From NCBI GenBank assembly GCA_009712185.1, contig WASQ01000138.1:3952-40711 (forward strand): a stretch of 36,760 nucleotides of DNA, read 5' to 3'. Within the stretch, counting starts at the first letter, position 1; each line of letters opens with the position of its first letter. Position numbers and translations under genes: made by a program. The notes beneath the pieces were generated by a model that worked only from the letters and a program-made list of their open reading frames with translations, made no database searches and was not told the DNA's origin. Source of the DNA: Telmatospirillum sp. Its GTDB lineage: Bacteria; Pseudomonadota; Alphaproteobacteria; Rhodospirillales; Magnetospirillaceae. This document shows positions 7,923 through 16,768 of this stretch, piece after piece.

Positions 7923-8254
7923 TCCCCCTTCAGCGCATCCGCGACCTGATCGCGGATGATGAAAACCTCGTCCAGCCGGGCCAGCCGCAGAACGCGCAGG
8001 GCGGCGGGGCTGACGGCCGCCAGCGCGAACCGCAGGCCATGGCGGCGCGCCATCTGATAGGCCTCGACCAGACAGGCGATACCCGAACTGTCGATGTAGG
8101 ACACCTGCGCGAGGTCGACCACGACCGGATCGCCGTCGGCGACCCGGTCCAGCAGCTCGCGCCGGAGATCCGGACTGTTTTGCAAATCGATCTCGCCCGA
8201 GAGCCGGACAACGGCGCCGCCATCGAGTTTCCGGCTGGTGATACGCCCGCTCAT
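7919..8254 (-). CDS. STAS domain protein (anti-sigma-factor-antagonist / MlaB-like)
   Basis: A 111-residue single STAS domain. The motif VSYIDSSGIACLVEA places the usual phospho-accepting serine of SpoIIAA/RsbV proteins at S57 (DSSG 55-58). The gene lies between a phosphatase/kinase-like regulator and the permease and is coupled to both by ATGA overlaps (8251-8254 and 7919-7922). Two roles are possible: a structural MlaB-like subunit that binds the ATPase, or a partner-switch antagonist controlled by phosphorylation. The neighbour upstream makes the two compatible. AAGG before the ATG supports the start at 8254. Confidence 0.9.
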   Translation of the reverse strand: MSGRITSRKLDGGAVVRLSGEIDLQNSPDLRRELLDRVADGDPVVVDLAQVSYIDSSGIACLVEAYQMARRHGLRFALAAVSPAALRVLRLARLDEVFIIRDQVADALKGE

Positions 8255-9909
8255 GGAACCGCCTTGGTCATCTTGAGAAGATTGCCGGACCCGGCGGGCG
8301 AGGGCAGAAAGCTGACCTCGTCCATCACGGACCGCATGAAATGGAGACCGAGCCCGCCGGGCCGCACCTCCTCCAGGCACCGGGTCGCGATCCTGGCCAC
8401 ATCCACCGTCTGCGCGAAATCGATCAATTGAACATCGAGCGGCCCGTCCTCCGCCCGGTGAATCTCAAGCGCCACCTCGCCCGGACCATGATAGCCGTGG
8501 CGAATGATGTTCTGACAGGCCTCATCAACGGCCAGCACGACATCGGCCGCCACTGCGGGCGGGCAACCGCCGGACAGCACGGCGGTCGCGACCAGCCGCC
8601 TGATTTCCGAAAGGCAGGCCGGCGTCGCCGTGAACCGTTTGGCGAGCAGCGGCCGGCCGCGCCGGTCCTCCACCAGCAGCAGCGTCAGGTCGTCGCGGGG
8701 AGCGCGGTTGCGCGGCAGAAGCCGGCCCAGGACGAAGGCCGGACGATCGCCCGCCGGCAGGTCGGACGCCTCGGCCAGAAGCCGGCGCACCCCCTCCTCC
8801 CCCAGCATGCGGCCGTTGCGACGGGTTTCCGTCAGACCGTCGGTGAACAGATAAAGGCATCCGCCGCCAAGGGCGATCCAGGTTTCCGGCATGTCGGCGG
8901 GAACCAGCCCGGGCTCGATCCCAAGCGGCGGCACCGCGGCCGGATAATCCGTAAAGGCGCCGTCGCGATAGAGCAGCGGCGGCTCATGGCCGGCATTGGC
9001 GATCAGGGCCGATCCGCTATCCGGATCGAACAGTCCGGCCACCATGGTCACGAACATGCCGCCGCCGCCGGCCGTCTCGCACAATTCCGCATTGATCGCG
9101 GACAGCAGGCGCCCGGGGCATTCGACGGTCTTGGCGAGGCAGCGGAACAGGCTGCAGGTCTTGGTCATCAGCAGCGAGGCATTGATCCCCTTGCCGGACA
9201 CATCGCCGATGGCGAAGGCGATCCGTCCGTCGGACCGCCGCAGGATGTCGAAGAAATCGCCCGACACCTGACGGGCGGGGTGATTGACGCCACGGACGGG
9301 AAAATCCTCCGGCAGCGCCGCCGGCAGCATCGCCCGCTGGATCTCCGCGGCCAGTTCGAGCTCGCGGGCGACACGCTCGCGCTCCACCATGGCGCGGGCC
9401 AGCCGGGCATTGATGACGCCGAGCGCCACCGAGGCGCCCAGGGCGCGGAGCAACTGGCGGTCGCCGGACCGGAACACGCCGTTGATCAGCTCGATCGCGC
9501 CCAGACACCGTCCCTGCACCGACAAAGGGGCGCACAGAATGGTGCGGGTGGTGAACCCCGTCCGTCCGTCCATCAGGGCGCCGAAATGCGGATCCGACCG
9601 GGCGTCCTTGACGATGGTGGCCACATTCTGCCCGACCACGCGCCCGACGATTCCTTCGCCGGGGGGCAGGCGGACCCCCGTGATGTCGACCGGTCCGACG
9701 CAGGCTTCGCAAACCAGATCGCCCGTGTCCTCGTCGACGAGAAAGAAACTGGCCGCCTCCGCCTCAATAAAGGCGGCCACCTTGGCCAACCCGCGCTGCA
9801 GGGTCTCCCGCAGGTCATGCGAACTCGCAAACGCGATGCTCATCTCGGCCACCAGGTCGAGCTGACGGTGATAGGATCCGGATTGGCGGCGGGGCGGCGG
9901 TTCGCTCAT
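8251..9909 (-). CDS. GAF - PP2C (SpoIIE/RsbU) phosphatase - HATPase (RsbW-like) regulator
   Basis: A 552-residue cytoplasmic signalling protein. A GAF sensor covers about residues 30-170. A helical linker with AAEIQRAMLP at 187-196 is typical before SpoIIE phosphatases. The PP2C domain covers about 205-415, with metal ligands in SGDFFD (D218), GDVSGKG (D236), FTDGLTE (D357) and RDDLTL. The C-terminal kinase-like ATPase domain covers about 425-550 with an N box DEACQNIIRH and a G2 box GGLGLHFM. The G1 box is unusual: DFAQTVD, with no glycine. Such proteins set the phosphorylation of a STAS partner, here encoded next with an ATGA overlap. The start at 9909 is chosen because AGGG precedes it and the upstream open frame has no family similarity. 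Signal and output are unknown. Confidence 0.9.
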   Translation of the reverse strand: MSEPPPRRQSGSYHRQLDLVAEMSIAFASSHDLRETLQRGLAKVAAFIEAEAASFFLVDEDTGDLVCEACVGPVDITGVRLPPGEGIVGRVVGQNVATIVKDARSDPHFGALMDGRTGFTTRTILCAPLSVQGRCLGAIELINGVFRSGDRQLLRALGASVALGVINARLARAMVERERVARELELAAEIQRAMLPAALPEDFPVRGVNHPARQVSGDFFDILRRSDGRIAFAIGDVSGKGINASLLMTKTCSLFRCLAKTVECPGRLLSAINAELCETAGGGGMFVTMVAGLFDPDSGSALIANAGHEPPLLYRDGAFTDYPAAVPPLGIEPGLVPADMPETWIALGGGCLYLFTDGLTETRRNGRMLGEEGVRRLLAEASDLPAGDRPAFVLGRLLPRNRAPRDDLTLLLVEDRRGRPLLAKRFTATPACLSEIRRLVATAVLSGGCPPAVAADVVLAVDEACQNIIRHGYHGPGEVALEIHRAEDGPLDVQLIDFAQTVDVARIATRCLEEVRPGGLGLHFMRSVMDEVSFLPSPAGSGNLLKMTKAVP

Positions 9910-10261
9910 GCGCCCTACTATGCGCCGCCGGTCCTTAACGGTAAATGTGCGGGAGGGCTGCCTTATACCGGGGGAAAATCTGGCGAACGGCGCCAAGACC
10001 GGGAGGCGGCACGGCGGTCAAAAGTCCGGCTCCGCCGGACGGCGGGCAGGATGCCCGCCCCACTCCGGGAAATCCGGTGATCCTCCCGTCGAAGCCCCGC
10101 TGATGCCGGCGAAAATCTGGTGCGCAAAATAAAACCGGGAGTGGGGCCAAGCGTCCTCGCCCGCCTCCGCCGACAGGCGGACAAGATGGCCGCCCAGCTC
10201 CGGGAAATCCGGCGATCCCGCCGACCGGCGGGAAGAGGGATCTCCTCCCCGCCGGTCGGGA
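9910..10261. repeat. Gene-free, duplicated palindromic repeat region
   Basis: Two diverged copies lie head to tail, about 9974-10090 and 10111-10235. Both start with GAAAATCTGG, carry an ACCGGGAG block, and share CTCCGGGAAATCCGG followed by GATCC (from about 10063 and 10199). They contain hairpins: GTCCGGC-TCC-GCCGGAC (10024-10040), GGCGGGC...GCCCGCC (about 10041-10059), and the strong stem at 10221-10259. It looks like a dispersed extragenic palindromic element duplicated once. The first 60 bp upstream of 9909 must hold the promoter of the regulator operon, but no clear box is assigned. Confidence 0.65.
10221..10259 (-). terminator. Strong hairpin right after the TonB receptor gene
   Basis: CCGACCGGCGGG (10221-10232) and CCCGCCGGTCGG (10248-10259) form a perfect 12-bp stem with a 15-nt loop. 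On the minus strand it begins 2 nt after the receptor stop codon. No T run follows, so it may be a 3'-end stabiliser or part of the repeat element rather than a classic terminator. Confidence 0.5.
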
Positions 10262-12373
10262 TCAGAACCGCCCGATCAGCGACAGGCGGAACCCCAGCGG
10301 CTCGGCGGGATGGACATGGACGTCCTCCACCCCCGTGCCGACCAGCGACAACGGCTCCGTCTTCAGGCGCGAGGCATAGGCATAGGAAATGTCCTGCGCC
10401 TTGGCGTCCAGCAGATTGTCGATATCGAGCCGGAGCGCCAGTTGCCCGGACAGCTTATAGCCCACCCGCACATTGACGATGCTGGTGGCCGGCGATCGGA
10501 TGCTGTTGTCGTCGGTCAGCGGCCGGGGACCGAACATGCGGTATTGAATGCCCGCCGACCAGTCGCCGAGATCGTTGAGCGCCAGCCCCGCCCCCAACAC
10601 CAGACGGGGGGACCCGGCGATGTATTTGCCATCGTCGGAGCCATGGAACCGGGCCTGGGTGACGGCCGCGTCGGCATCGATGATCACGCCCGGGAAAGGT
10701 GTGTAGAAATTTGAAAATTCGACGCCCTGCCGCACGCTTTTGGCTGAGGGCTCGGTATCCCCGGCATCGCCCGCGAAAACCTGTTCGGACGCGATCATCA
10801 GGCGGAACAGCGCCAGGGACGTCTGCAGATGGGGCAGCGGGGCGGTCCGGATGCCGACCTCCTCGCCGCTCGCCCGTTCGAGCAGCGGGAAGCGGTTCAG
10901 CGGCTGTCCGGCGGGTCCCTGGACGAGACTGGCGGTGGTGGTCGGCTCCACCGTCGTCGTCGTGGCCCGCACGTCATTGCTGTGGATGCCCATGCCGGCG
11001 CTGAGATAAAGCTCGGTCGCCGCCCAGGGCCCCAGGACCAGACTGCCCTTGGGACTGAGTTTGTAACCCGCGCTGGTGCCGCCGTTACGGAAATTGTCGG
11101 CATGGTCGGCGCCCCAGATCATGTCCTCGCGCAGCCCGGCGACGGTTCGCAGCTTGTCGAACCATTGTGTGCGGTTTTCCACGTAAAGGCCGATGCTGCG
11201 TTCCGTCACATCGTCCGCGCGATCGGTGCTGAGATATTGGCGGTTCCAGGTCTGGTACAGGCCGAGATGAATATCGTCGTTGCGCAGATCGGTGCCGACG
11301 GTCGTTTCGGTGTCGCGCCCGGCGATCCGGCCCGCGAGGCTGTAACTCGCCTTGCCGCCGGCAATCAGGCGTCCGTCATGCTGGTGAAACTGGTCGCCGT
11401 GGACGGGATCGTAGAGGAAAAAGGTGAAGTTGTTGTAGAGCTCAAGACGGCTGGCGATCAGATAGGCGCTGACCTTGAGGCGGCTGTTGCCATCGGTGCG
11501 GCCAAATTTGCCGGACAGGCTGTAGCGCTCCGTGAAACCACCGTCGCTGGGATCCTCCGTCCCCCAATAGGACAACTGCCCGTCGGCGATCGCCCGCTCC
11601 GGTGCCTGATTGGAGGCATTCCAGCGGCCGGCATAGGCCATGGCGGTGGCGGACCAGCCATTGGCGTCCGTTCCCTCGCTGTAGCGGACCACTCCATTGA
11701 CCTTGCGGTAGTCGTCCGGGTGCGTCCAGGGACCATCCAGATGATAGATCTCCGCCGCCGTCAGCAGGGTTCCCCGTCCCAGAGGCAGGGATTGGGCCGC
11801 AAATCCCCGGCCATAGCCGAAACTGCCGCCGCCCACTTCCATCAGATCCTTGTCCAGGCGGTCGACATAGGACATGTGAACGGCGCCCGCGGTCGCGAAG
11901 TCCCCCTCTTCCGCGTAGTAGGTCCCCTTGCGGTATTGCATGCCCCCCAACAGTTCGGGGATCAGGAAGTTCAGGTCCGAATATCCCTGTCCGTGGCCGT
12001 GCGTGCGCATGTTGACCGGCATGTCGTCGACCGTGATCGCGATATCGGTGCCATGATCGAGATTGAAGCCCCGCAGATAATACTGGTTGGCCTTTCCCTC
12101 GCCGCTGTGCTGGGTCACGATCAGGCCCGGCATGTTTTCCAGCAGTTCCCCGACCCGGTAGATGGGGCGGGACTCAAGCTGCTCCTTCAGGACCGTTCCT
12201 TCCGTCGCGGTATCGGCCGCCCCGACCAGGCTGTCCTTCGAATCGACGATTTCCACGGTTTCCAGTGTCTGCACCCCGCCGGCGATTGCCTGCGTCGGCA
12301 AACACAGGGCCATCGACAGGACAAAGACCGCCCCTTCCGTCCGGAACCGCCCGGCGCGGAGATATCCCCCCAT
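10262..12373 (-). CDS. TonB-dependent outer-membrane receptor
   Basis: A 703-residue receptor. The signal peptide ends near residue 31 (FVLSMALCLPTQAIAG). The plug domain includes ELLENMPGLIVTQHSGEGK, then YYLRGFNLDHGTDIAITVD, then MRTHGHGQGYSDLNFLIPEL. A long beta-barrel ends in the expected terminal phenylalanine (SLIGRF). It imports an unknown ligand using TonB-ExbBD energy; no TonB or transport partner lies nearby, so the substrate cannot be named. The HGHGQ stretch in the plug and the HQHDGR stretch in the barrel could bind metal, which is speculation. AAGGGGGACGG before the ATG at 12373 fixes the start. A small hairpin (TGCCCT...AGGGCA) lies in the leader, and a promoter is listed separately. 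No cobalamin riboswitch pattern was found. Confidence 0.92.
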   Translation of the reverse strand: MGGYLRAGRFRTEGAVFVLSMALCLPTQAIAGGVQTLETVEIVDSKDSLVGAADTATEGTVLKEQLESRPIYRVGELLENMPGLIVTQHSGEGKANQYYLRGFNLDHGTDIAITVDDMPVNMRTHGHGQGYSDLNFLIPELLGGMQYRKGTYYAEEGDFATAGAVHMSYVDRLDKDLMEVGGGSFGYGRGFAAQSLPLGRGTLLTAAEIYHLDGPWTHPDDYRKVNGVVRYSEGTDANGWSATAMAYAGRWNASNQAPERAIADGQLSYWGTEDPSDGGFTERYSLSGKFGRTDGNSRLKVSAYLIASRLELYNNFTFFLYDPVHGDQFHQHDGRLIAGGKASYSLAGRIAGRDTETTVGTDLRNDDIHLGLYQTWNRQYLSTDRADDVTERSIGLYVENRTQWFDKLRTVAGLREDMIWGADHADNFRNGGTSAGYKLSPKGSLVLGPWAATELYLSAGMGIHSNDVRATTTTVEPTTTASLVQGPAGQPLNRFPLLERASGEEVGIRTAPLPHLQTSLALFRLMIASEQVFAGDAGDTEPSAKSVRQGVEFSNFYTPFPGVIIDADAAVTQARFHGSDDGKYIAGSPRLVLGAGLALNDLGDWSAGIQYRMFGPRPLTDDNSIRSPATSIVNVRVGYKLSGQLALRLDIDNLLDAKAQDISYAYASRLKTEPLSLVGTGVEDVHVHPAEPLGFRLSLIGRF

Positions 12374-12418
12374 TTCCGTCCCCCTTCGGTGCCCTTCGGT
12401 AGGGCAAATTATTTTTTT

Positions 12419-12447
12419 CTCATACGACAAGAGGGCGAGGAGGTCAA
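12419..12447 (-). promoter_or_regulatory. Sigma-70-type promoter of the TonB receptor gene
   Basis: On the minus strand TTGACC (12447-12442) is followed after exactly 17 nt by TATGAG (12424-12419). It lies about 46 bp before the receptor start, with an A/T-rich stretch just after the -10. Only the spacing and box matches support it. Confidence 0.6.
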
Positions 12448-12569
12448 TCCAAGGATCGGCGGACGGGGGATGTTTCGATGGAAAGCCTTTGGTCCAGCCG
12501 GTCCTATGCCGTCCCCGGCCTGCACGGCGGGGATGGCCCGGAGTATAGTCATCAGCGGGAGGTCCGCCC

Positions 12570-12803
12570 ATGGATGGATCCGATTGGCGGTGGAACCGCG
12601 ACGAAGGCCCCGGAAAGGTGCCCGCGCAACCACCGAGGCGAACCGGCGAGCCGCCGCCGTTCCTCGTGATGCTGCTGATTGCCGGTCTGCTGGTCGCCGC
12701 CGGCTGGCTGCTGGTCCGCAGGCTGGACGAAATGACGCGCCTGCAGAACTGCGCTCTTCAGGGACGGACCAACTGCGTGGTCATCGAGCCGGAAACGAAG
12801 TAA
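12570..12803 (+). CDS. Small single-pass membrane protein of unknown function
   Basis: A 77-residue protein with a polar proline-rich N terminus, one membrane helix at about residues 31-48 (FLVMLLIAGLLVAAGWLLV), and a short C-terminal tail with two cysteines in LQNCALQGRTNC. That tail resembles a short motif seen in other small alphaproteobacterial membrane proteins, recalled rather than searched. GGGAGG stands 8 nt before the ATG, so it is probably translated. It is divergent from the TonB receptor gene. No function is recognised. Confidence 0.7.
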   Translation: MDGSDWRWNRDEGPGKVPAQPPRRTGEPPPFLVMLLIAGLLVAAGWLLVRRLDEMTRLQNCALQGRTNCVVIEPETK

Positions 12804-12820
12804 TCCCCGTTCGCGGGCGC

Positions 12821-12950
12821 GTGAAAGAAATCCCCCAAGTGGCTCCGGCGTCCCTACCGGAATCCGCCGCGAAAGCGGCGGAATTTCTGAACGTCGGCCT
12901 CGCCGGAACATCGGCGCAGAGGCCGCTGCCACTTTTTCTCAAGACCCCGA
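12821..12950. repeat. Dispersed intergenic repeat, copy 1
   Basis: About 130 bp that align with 16601-16731. Shared blocks include ATCCCCC, GGCTCCGGCGTCCC and CGCGAAAGCGGCG, and both end in a T-rich TTTTTCTCA. The core folds into CCGCCGC-GAAA-GCGGCGG, a stem capped by a GNRA tetraloop. It lies in the gap between the small membrane protein and the TPR-methyltransferase gene. No gene is seen in 12804-13039. Confidence 0.7.
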
Positions 12951-13039
12951 ACGCGGGATGGGAGGCACGACCGGAGGCCATGGCACCAAGGATTCGGTGC
13001 ATCAAGGAATCAGGGCGCCAGGAAACAGAACGACCTTCC

Positions 13040-14554
13040 TCAGGACGGGCGGCGGAGAACGACGAGGCGGCCCGGCACCGGGGCGCTCCGGTCGGACCGG
13101 ACAGACACGCGTTCCAGCGCCAGAATGTCATATCCGGATTGTCCGGCGAGACGGCGGAGATAGCCGTCGCCATGGGCGAACCGCCGCGATTCGAGCAGCC
13201 TTGCCCCCTCCCCGTCCGCGGCGCCCTCCGCCGCTTCGACCGTGAAGACAAAACCGCCCCCGGGCCGCAGGCAGGTCGCGACGGCCTGGAACAGGGGCTC
13301 CAGGTCACCGAGATAAATCAGCACGTCGGCCGCAACCACCAGATCATAGGCCGCGGGCCGGGCGGCCAGCAGCGGCGCGATATCGCCGGTGTCGAGCCGG
13401 TCGTAGATATTGCGCTCCCGCGCTTTTTCGATCATGCGCGGGCTGATGTCGATGCCATCCAGCCGCGCCACCACCGCCTGCAACGCAAGCCCGGCGAGCC
13501 CCGTTCCGCAGCCGGCGTCGCAACAGTCGAACGGCCCCGCTCCCAACAGGCGGAACACGGCCTCCGCCACGACCGCGGGCGCCCGATAGGACAGGCGTTC
13601 GATCAGATGCTGGTCGAACCGGTCGGCATATTCGTCGAACAGGGTACGCACGAACGCCGCCGGGGCCGCGGCCGGAGCCTCTTCCCCGTCGAGCCCCGCC
13701 AGGACGAGGGAGGCGCCGAAGCGATCCTCGGGATCGTGGCCGAGCAGCCGGCGGTAGGCGGCCGCCGCTTCTCCGGTCCGGTTCAACGCGCGCAGGCATT
13801 CGGCGCGCTGCCACAGCGCCTCCGCCAGGGGCTGCCCGCGGGACAGGGCCTCCTCCACCGCGGACAGGGCCTCCGGCAGACGTCCCGCGTCCTTCTCCGC
13901 GAGGCTGAGTTCAAGCCACACGGCCGGATCGCCGGGAGCCATCAGGGAGGCCGCGCGAACCAGATCCGCGGCCTCCCCGGCCCGCTTCAGCCGGCGCAGG
14001 ATGGACGACAGATTGAGATGGGCGCGCACATGGACGGGATCCGCGTCGATCGCGGCGGCGAAGGCCAAAGCGGCCTCGTTCCACTGTCCCAGCGCCTTGC
14101 GGGCGGCCCCAAGATTGTTGAGCCAGACCGGATGCGCCGGACGCAGGGTGACGGCCCGGTGCAGCAGGACCGCGGCGTCCCGGTGATCCTGGCGGCGGAT
14201 GGCCAGCTCCGCCAGTTCGGCATAGGCCTCCGCGAGATCCGGGGCCAGACGGATCAGGCGGCGGTAGAGACCGGCCGCCACCGGCTCGCGGCCCTGAAGG
14301 ACCTGGGCGCGGGCCAGCCCCAGCAGGGGCGGCACGGCCCCGGGCGACGGGGCCAGGGCCTTCTGGAACTGTTGCGCCGCCTTGCGGCCCTGCCCTTCGG
14401 CCAGAAAGACAAGGCCGTAGAGATAGGCCAATCCGGGGATGTCGGGCCTCAGACGCTCCACGGTCCGGGCCAGACGCCGCGCCTCTTCGGGCCGGCCGGC
14501 GTCAAGCGCGGCGAACGCCTCGGACAAGGCCTGCCCCAGATCGATCTTGCGCAT
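13040..14554 (-). CDS. TPR-repeat protein fused to a SAM-dependent methyltransferase
   Basis: A 504-residue fusion. Residues 1-280 are tetratricopeptide repeats, with typical segments such as AHPVWLNNLGAARKALGQWN and VHVRAHLNLSSILRRLKRAG. Residues about 300-504 are a class I methyltransferase with the SAM motif CDAGCGTGLAG at about 345-355, the acidic loop LDGIDISPRMIEKA, and DLVVAADVLIYLGDL. The second half resembles TPR-linked methyltransferases of Rhodospirillales. The target is unknown; the TPR half suggests a protein or peptide partner. GGGAGGT before the ATG fixes the start. The gene follows aspS in the same direction with a 43-nt gap and may be co-transcribed with it. Confidence 0.9.
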   Translation of the reverse strand: MRKIDLGQALSEAFAALDAGRPEEARRLARTVERLRPDIPGLAYLYGLVFLAEGQGRKAAQQFQKALAPSPGAVPPLLGLARAQVLQGREPVAAGLYRRLIRLAPDLAEAYAELAELAIRRQDHRDAAVLLHRAVTLRPAHPVWLNNLGAARKALGQWNEAALAFAAAIDADPVHVRAHLNLSSILRRLKRAGEAADLVRAASLMAPGDPAVWLELSLAEKDAGRLPEALSAVEEALSRGQPLAEALWQRAECLRALNRTGEAAAAYRRLLGHDPEDRFGASLVLAGLDGEEAPAAAPAAFVRTLFDEYADRFDQHLIERLSYRAPAVVAEAVFRLLGAGPFDCCDAGCGTGLAGLALQAVVARLDGIDISPRMIEKARERNIYDRLDTGDIAPLLAARPAAYDLVVAADVLIYLGDLEPLFQAVATCLRPGGGFVFTVEAAEGAADGEGARLLESRRFAHGDGYLRRLAGQSGYDILALERVSVRSDRSAPVPGRLVVLRRPS

Positions 14555-14597
14555 CGCACCTCCCGCCCGGTGAAAGGGGATCTGTCAGGCCGGACGC

Positions 14598-16436
14598 TTA
14601 AGCCTGGGCCGCATCCCCATCCCTGGCGCCATCCGCCTTGACCTCGCCCGCCGGCTTTTTCGGCTTCGGCAGATCAAGCTTCAGATGCAGTTCCTTCAGG
14701 CGGTCGGGCGTGATATCGGCGGGCGCCTGCATCAGCAGATCCTGGGCCTGCTGGTTCAACGGGAACAGGATGACCTCCCGGATGTTGGGCTCGTCGGCCA
14801 GCAGCATGACGATCCGGTCGCCGCCCGGGGCGGAGCCGCCATGCGGCGGGGCGCCGAAGCGGAAAGCGCGCAGCATGCCGCCAAACCGGCGTTCAACCTC
14901 CTCGGCCGGATAGCCGGCGATCTCGAAGGCCTTCAGCATGATGTCGGGGCGATGGTTGCGGATGGCGCCCGAGGACAGTTCGACGCCATTGCACACGATG
15001 TCGTACTGGAAGGCCTTGAGGGTCAGCGGATCCCGGTTGAGCAGGGCGTCCATTCCGCCCTGGGGCATGGAGAAGGGGTTGTGCGAGAAGATGATCTTGC
15101 CCGTTTCCTCGTCCAGCTCATACATCGGGAAATCGACGATCCAGCAGAACTTGAAGACATCCTTCTCAAGCAGGTCGAGTTCGTTGCAAAGACGGGTCCG
15201 GACCGCGCCGGCGAACTTCTCCGCCACGCCCTTCTTGTCGCAGCAGAAGAACACGGCGTCGCCGTCCTTCGCGCCGGTCGCCTCGCGGATCGCCTGGATC
15301 CGGGCCGGCTCCAGATTCTTGGCGATCGGTCCTTTGGCCCCTTCCGCGGCGAAAACGATATAGCCGAGGCCGCCGGCGCCCTGCTCGCGCGCCCAGTCGT
15401 TCAGCTTGTCGAAGAAACTGCGCGGACGGTCGCCGGCACCCGGCGCCGGGAGGGCGCGCACCACGGCTCCCTTGCCGTCGATCGCCTTGGCGAAGATGCC
15501 GAAGTGCGACCCGCGGAAAGCCTCGGGGACGTCCGACACCAGCAGCGGATTGCGCAGGTCCGGCTTATCCGAGCCGTATTTCAGCATGGCGTCGTCATAG
15601 GTGATGCGCGGGAAGGGCGCGGACGTGACCGCGCGGCCGTTGCCGAAGGTCTCGAACACGCCCTGCATCACCGGTTCGACCGCGGCGAACACGTCCTCCT
15701 GGGTGACGAAGCTCATCTCCAGGTCAAGCTGATAGAACTCACCCGGCGACCGGGCGGCGCGGCCGTCCTCGTCGCGGAAACAGGGCGCGATCTGGAAATA
15801 GCGGGCGAAGCCGGCGACCATCAGCAACTGCTTGAACTGCTGCGGCGCCTGCGGCAGGGCATAGAATTTTCCGGGATGCACGCGGCTCGGCACCAGATAG
15901 TCGCGCGCCCCCTCGGGGCTCGACGCGGTCAGGATCGGCGTCTGATATTCGACGAATCCCTGGGAAATCATCTTCTGGCGCAGATAGGTGATCACCTGGC
16001 TGCGCAACAGCATATTGGCATGCAGCTTTTCGCGGCGCAGGTCGAGATAGCGGTAGCGCAGCCGCATCTCCTCGGGGAAGTCCTGCTCGCCGGCCACCTG
16101 GATCGGCAGGACGTCGGCCATCGACTGGATCTCGGCCTCGGCCACCTGAAGCTCGATCTCACCGGTCGGCAGCTTCGGGTTGACGGTGTCGGCACTTCGC
16201 GCGACGACCTTGCCGGTCACCGTGATCACGCTTTCGGGGCGCGCGGTCTCCAGGATCTTGAAGATCGGGCTCGACACGTCGATCACGCACTGGGTCAGAC
16301 CGTAATGGTCGCGCAGGTCGACGAACAGCAGATTGCCATGATCTCGCTTCCGGTGCACCCAGCCGGAGAGCCGGGCGGCGGCGCCGGCGTCCTGGATGCG
16401 AAGCTGGCCGCAATTGTGCGTTCGATAGCAATGCAT
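14598..16436 (-). CDS. aspS: Aspartate-tRNA ligase
   Basis: A 612-residue bacterial-type AspRS that charges tRNA-Asp. It has an N-terminal anticodon-binding OB fold ([20 protein letters not shown]), the class II catalytic core with [20 protein letters not shown] and motif 2 at [20 protein letters not shown], the GAD insertion domain, and motif 3 with GGDRIVMLL. Alphaproteobacterial AspRS is often non-discriminating and also charges tRNA-Asn; that depends on whether AsnRS is present, which the window cannot show. The ATG at 16436 ([13 protein letters not shown]) fits the family start; the frame stays open 20 codons further but those residues do not align. Its ribosome site is weak. Confidence 0.97.
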   Translation of the reverse strand: MHCYRTHNCGQLRIQDAGAAARLSGWVHRKRDHGNLLFVDLRDHYGLTQCVIDVSSPIFKILETARPESVITVTGKVVARSADTVNPKLPTGEIELQVAEAEIQSMADVLPIQVAGEQDFPEEMRLRYRYLDLRREKLHANMLLRSQVITYLRQKMISQGFVEYQTPILTASSPEGARDYLVPSRVHPGKFYALPQAPQQFKQLLMVAGFARYFQIAPCFRDEDGRAARSPGEFYQLDLEMSFVTQEDVFAAVEPVMQGVFETFGNGRAVTSAPFPRITYDDAMLKYGSDKPDLRNPLLVSDVPEAFRGSHFGIFAKAIDGKGAVVRALPAPGAGDRPRSFFDKLNDWAREQGAGGLGYIVFAAEGAKGPIAKNLEPARIQAIREATGAKDGDAVFFCCDKKGVAEKFAGAVRTRLCNELDLLEKDVFKFCWIVDFPMYELDEETGKIIFSHNPFSMPQGGMDALLNRDPLTLKAFQYDIVCNGVELSSGAIRNHRPDIMLKAFEIAGYPAEEVERRFGGMLRAFRFGAPPHGGSAPGGDRIVMLLADEPNIREVILFPLNQQAQDLLMQAPADITPDRLKELHLKLDLPKPKKPAGEVKADGARDGDAAQA

Positions 16437-16768
16437 GTGCGTCGTCCCAAAAAGCGTGTTGTGCGGAAACCCGTCGGAAAGCGGAAAAAGGGCCACGCCG
16501 GTCAGGGTTTGTCAAGGCGGCCGCGACACCGCCGGTCACGCGGTCGGGATCCCGGTGGTTGACCGGCCCCTTTCGCGCCCCCGCGAATGGGGCGGAAGGC
16601 GTGTGAGCAAATCCCCCGGGGGCTCCGGCGTCCCCGCCGGAGCCGGCCGCGAAAGCGGCGCAATCGCTGGACGCCGGCGTCACCTCAACACCGGAACGGA
16701 GGCCGGCGCCACCGGTTTTTCTCACGCTCCGGACGCCCGCCCCGCTCCCGGTTCGCGCCGGACGTCCC
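16437..16768. other. Gap between aspS and the thiolase gene
   Basis: This 332-bp stretch has no credible gene. Most of its right half is the second copy of the dispersed repeat (16601-16731). The left part must hold the aspS promoter, but no clear -35/-10 pair was identified. Confidence 0.5.
16601..16731. repeat. Dispersed intergenic repeat, copy 2
   Basis: This aligns over its length with 12821-12950 and has the same orientation. The GCCGC-GAAA-GCGGC hairpin with a GNRA loop is kept although the flanking bases differ, which hints at selection on an RNA or DNA hairpin. Confidence 0.7.

Noticed and set aside
12374-12569. Cobalamin or other riboswitch before the TonB receptor
   Set aside because: The minus-strand leader has no B12-box-like sequence, and the promoter places the start of transcription only about 35-40 nt before the gene, too short for a riboswitch.
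10829-14641. A 1270-codon open frame on the plus strand
   Set aside because: It runs antisense through the TonB receptor, the TPR-methyltransferase and a repeat, and its composition (Gly, Arg, Gln, His rich) is that of a high-GC shadow frame.
16437-16496. Twenty-residue N-terminal extension of AspRS
   Set aside because: The extra residues do not look like AspRS, and the family start [10 protein letters not shown] fits position 16436.
14685-16562. A 625-codon open frame on the plus strand
   Set aside because: Antisense to aspS; only a shadow of its codon pattern.
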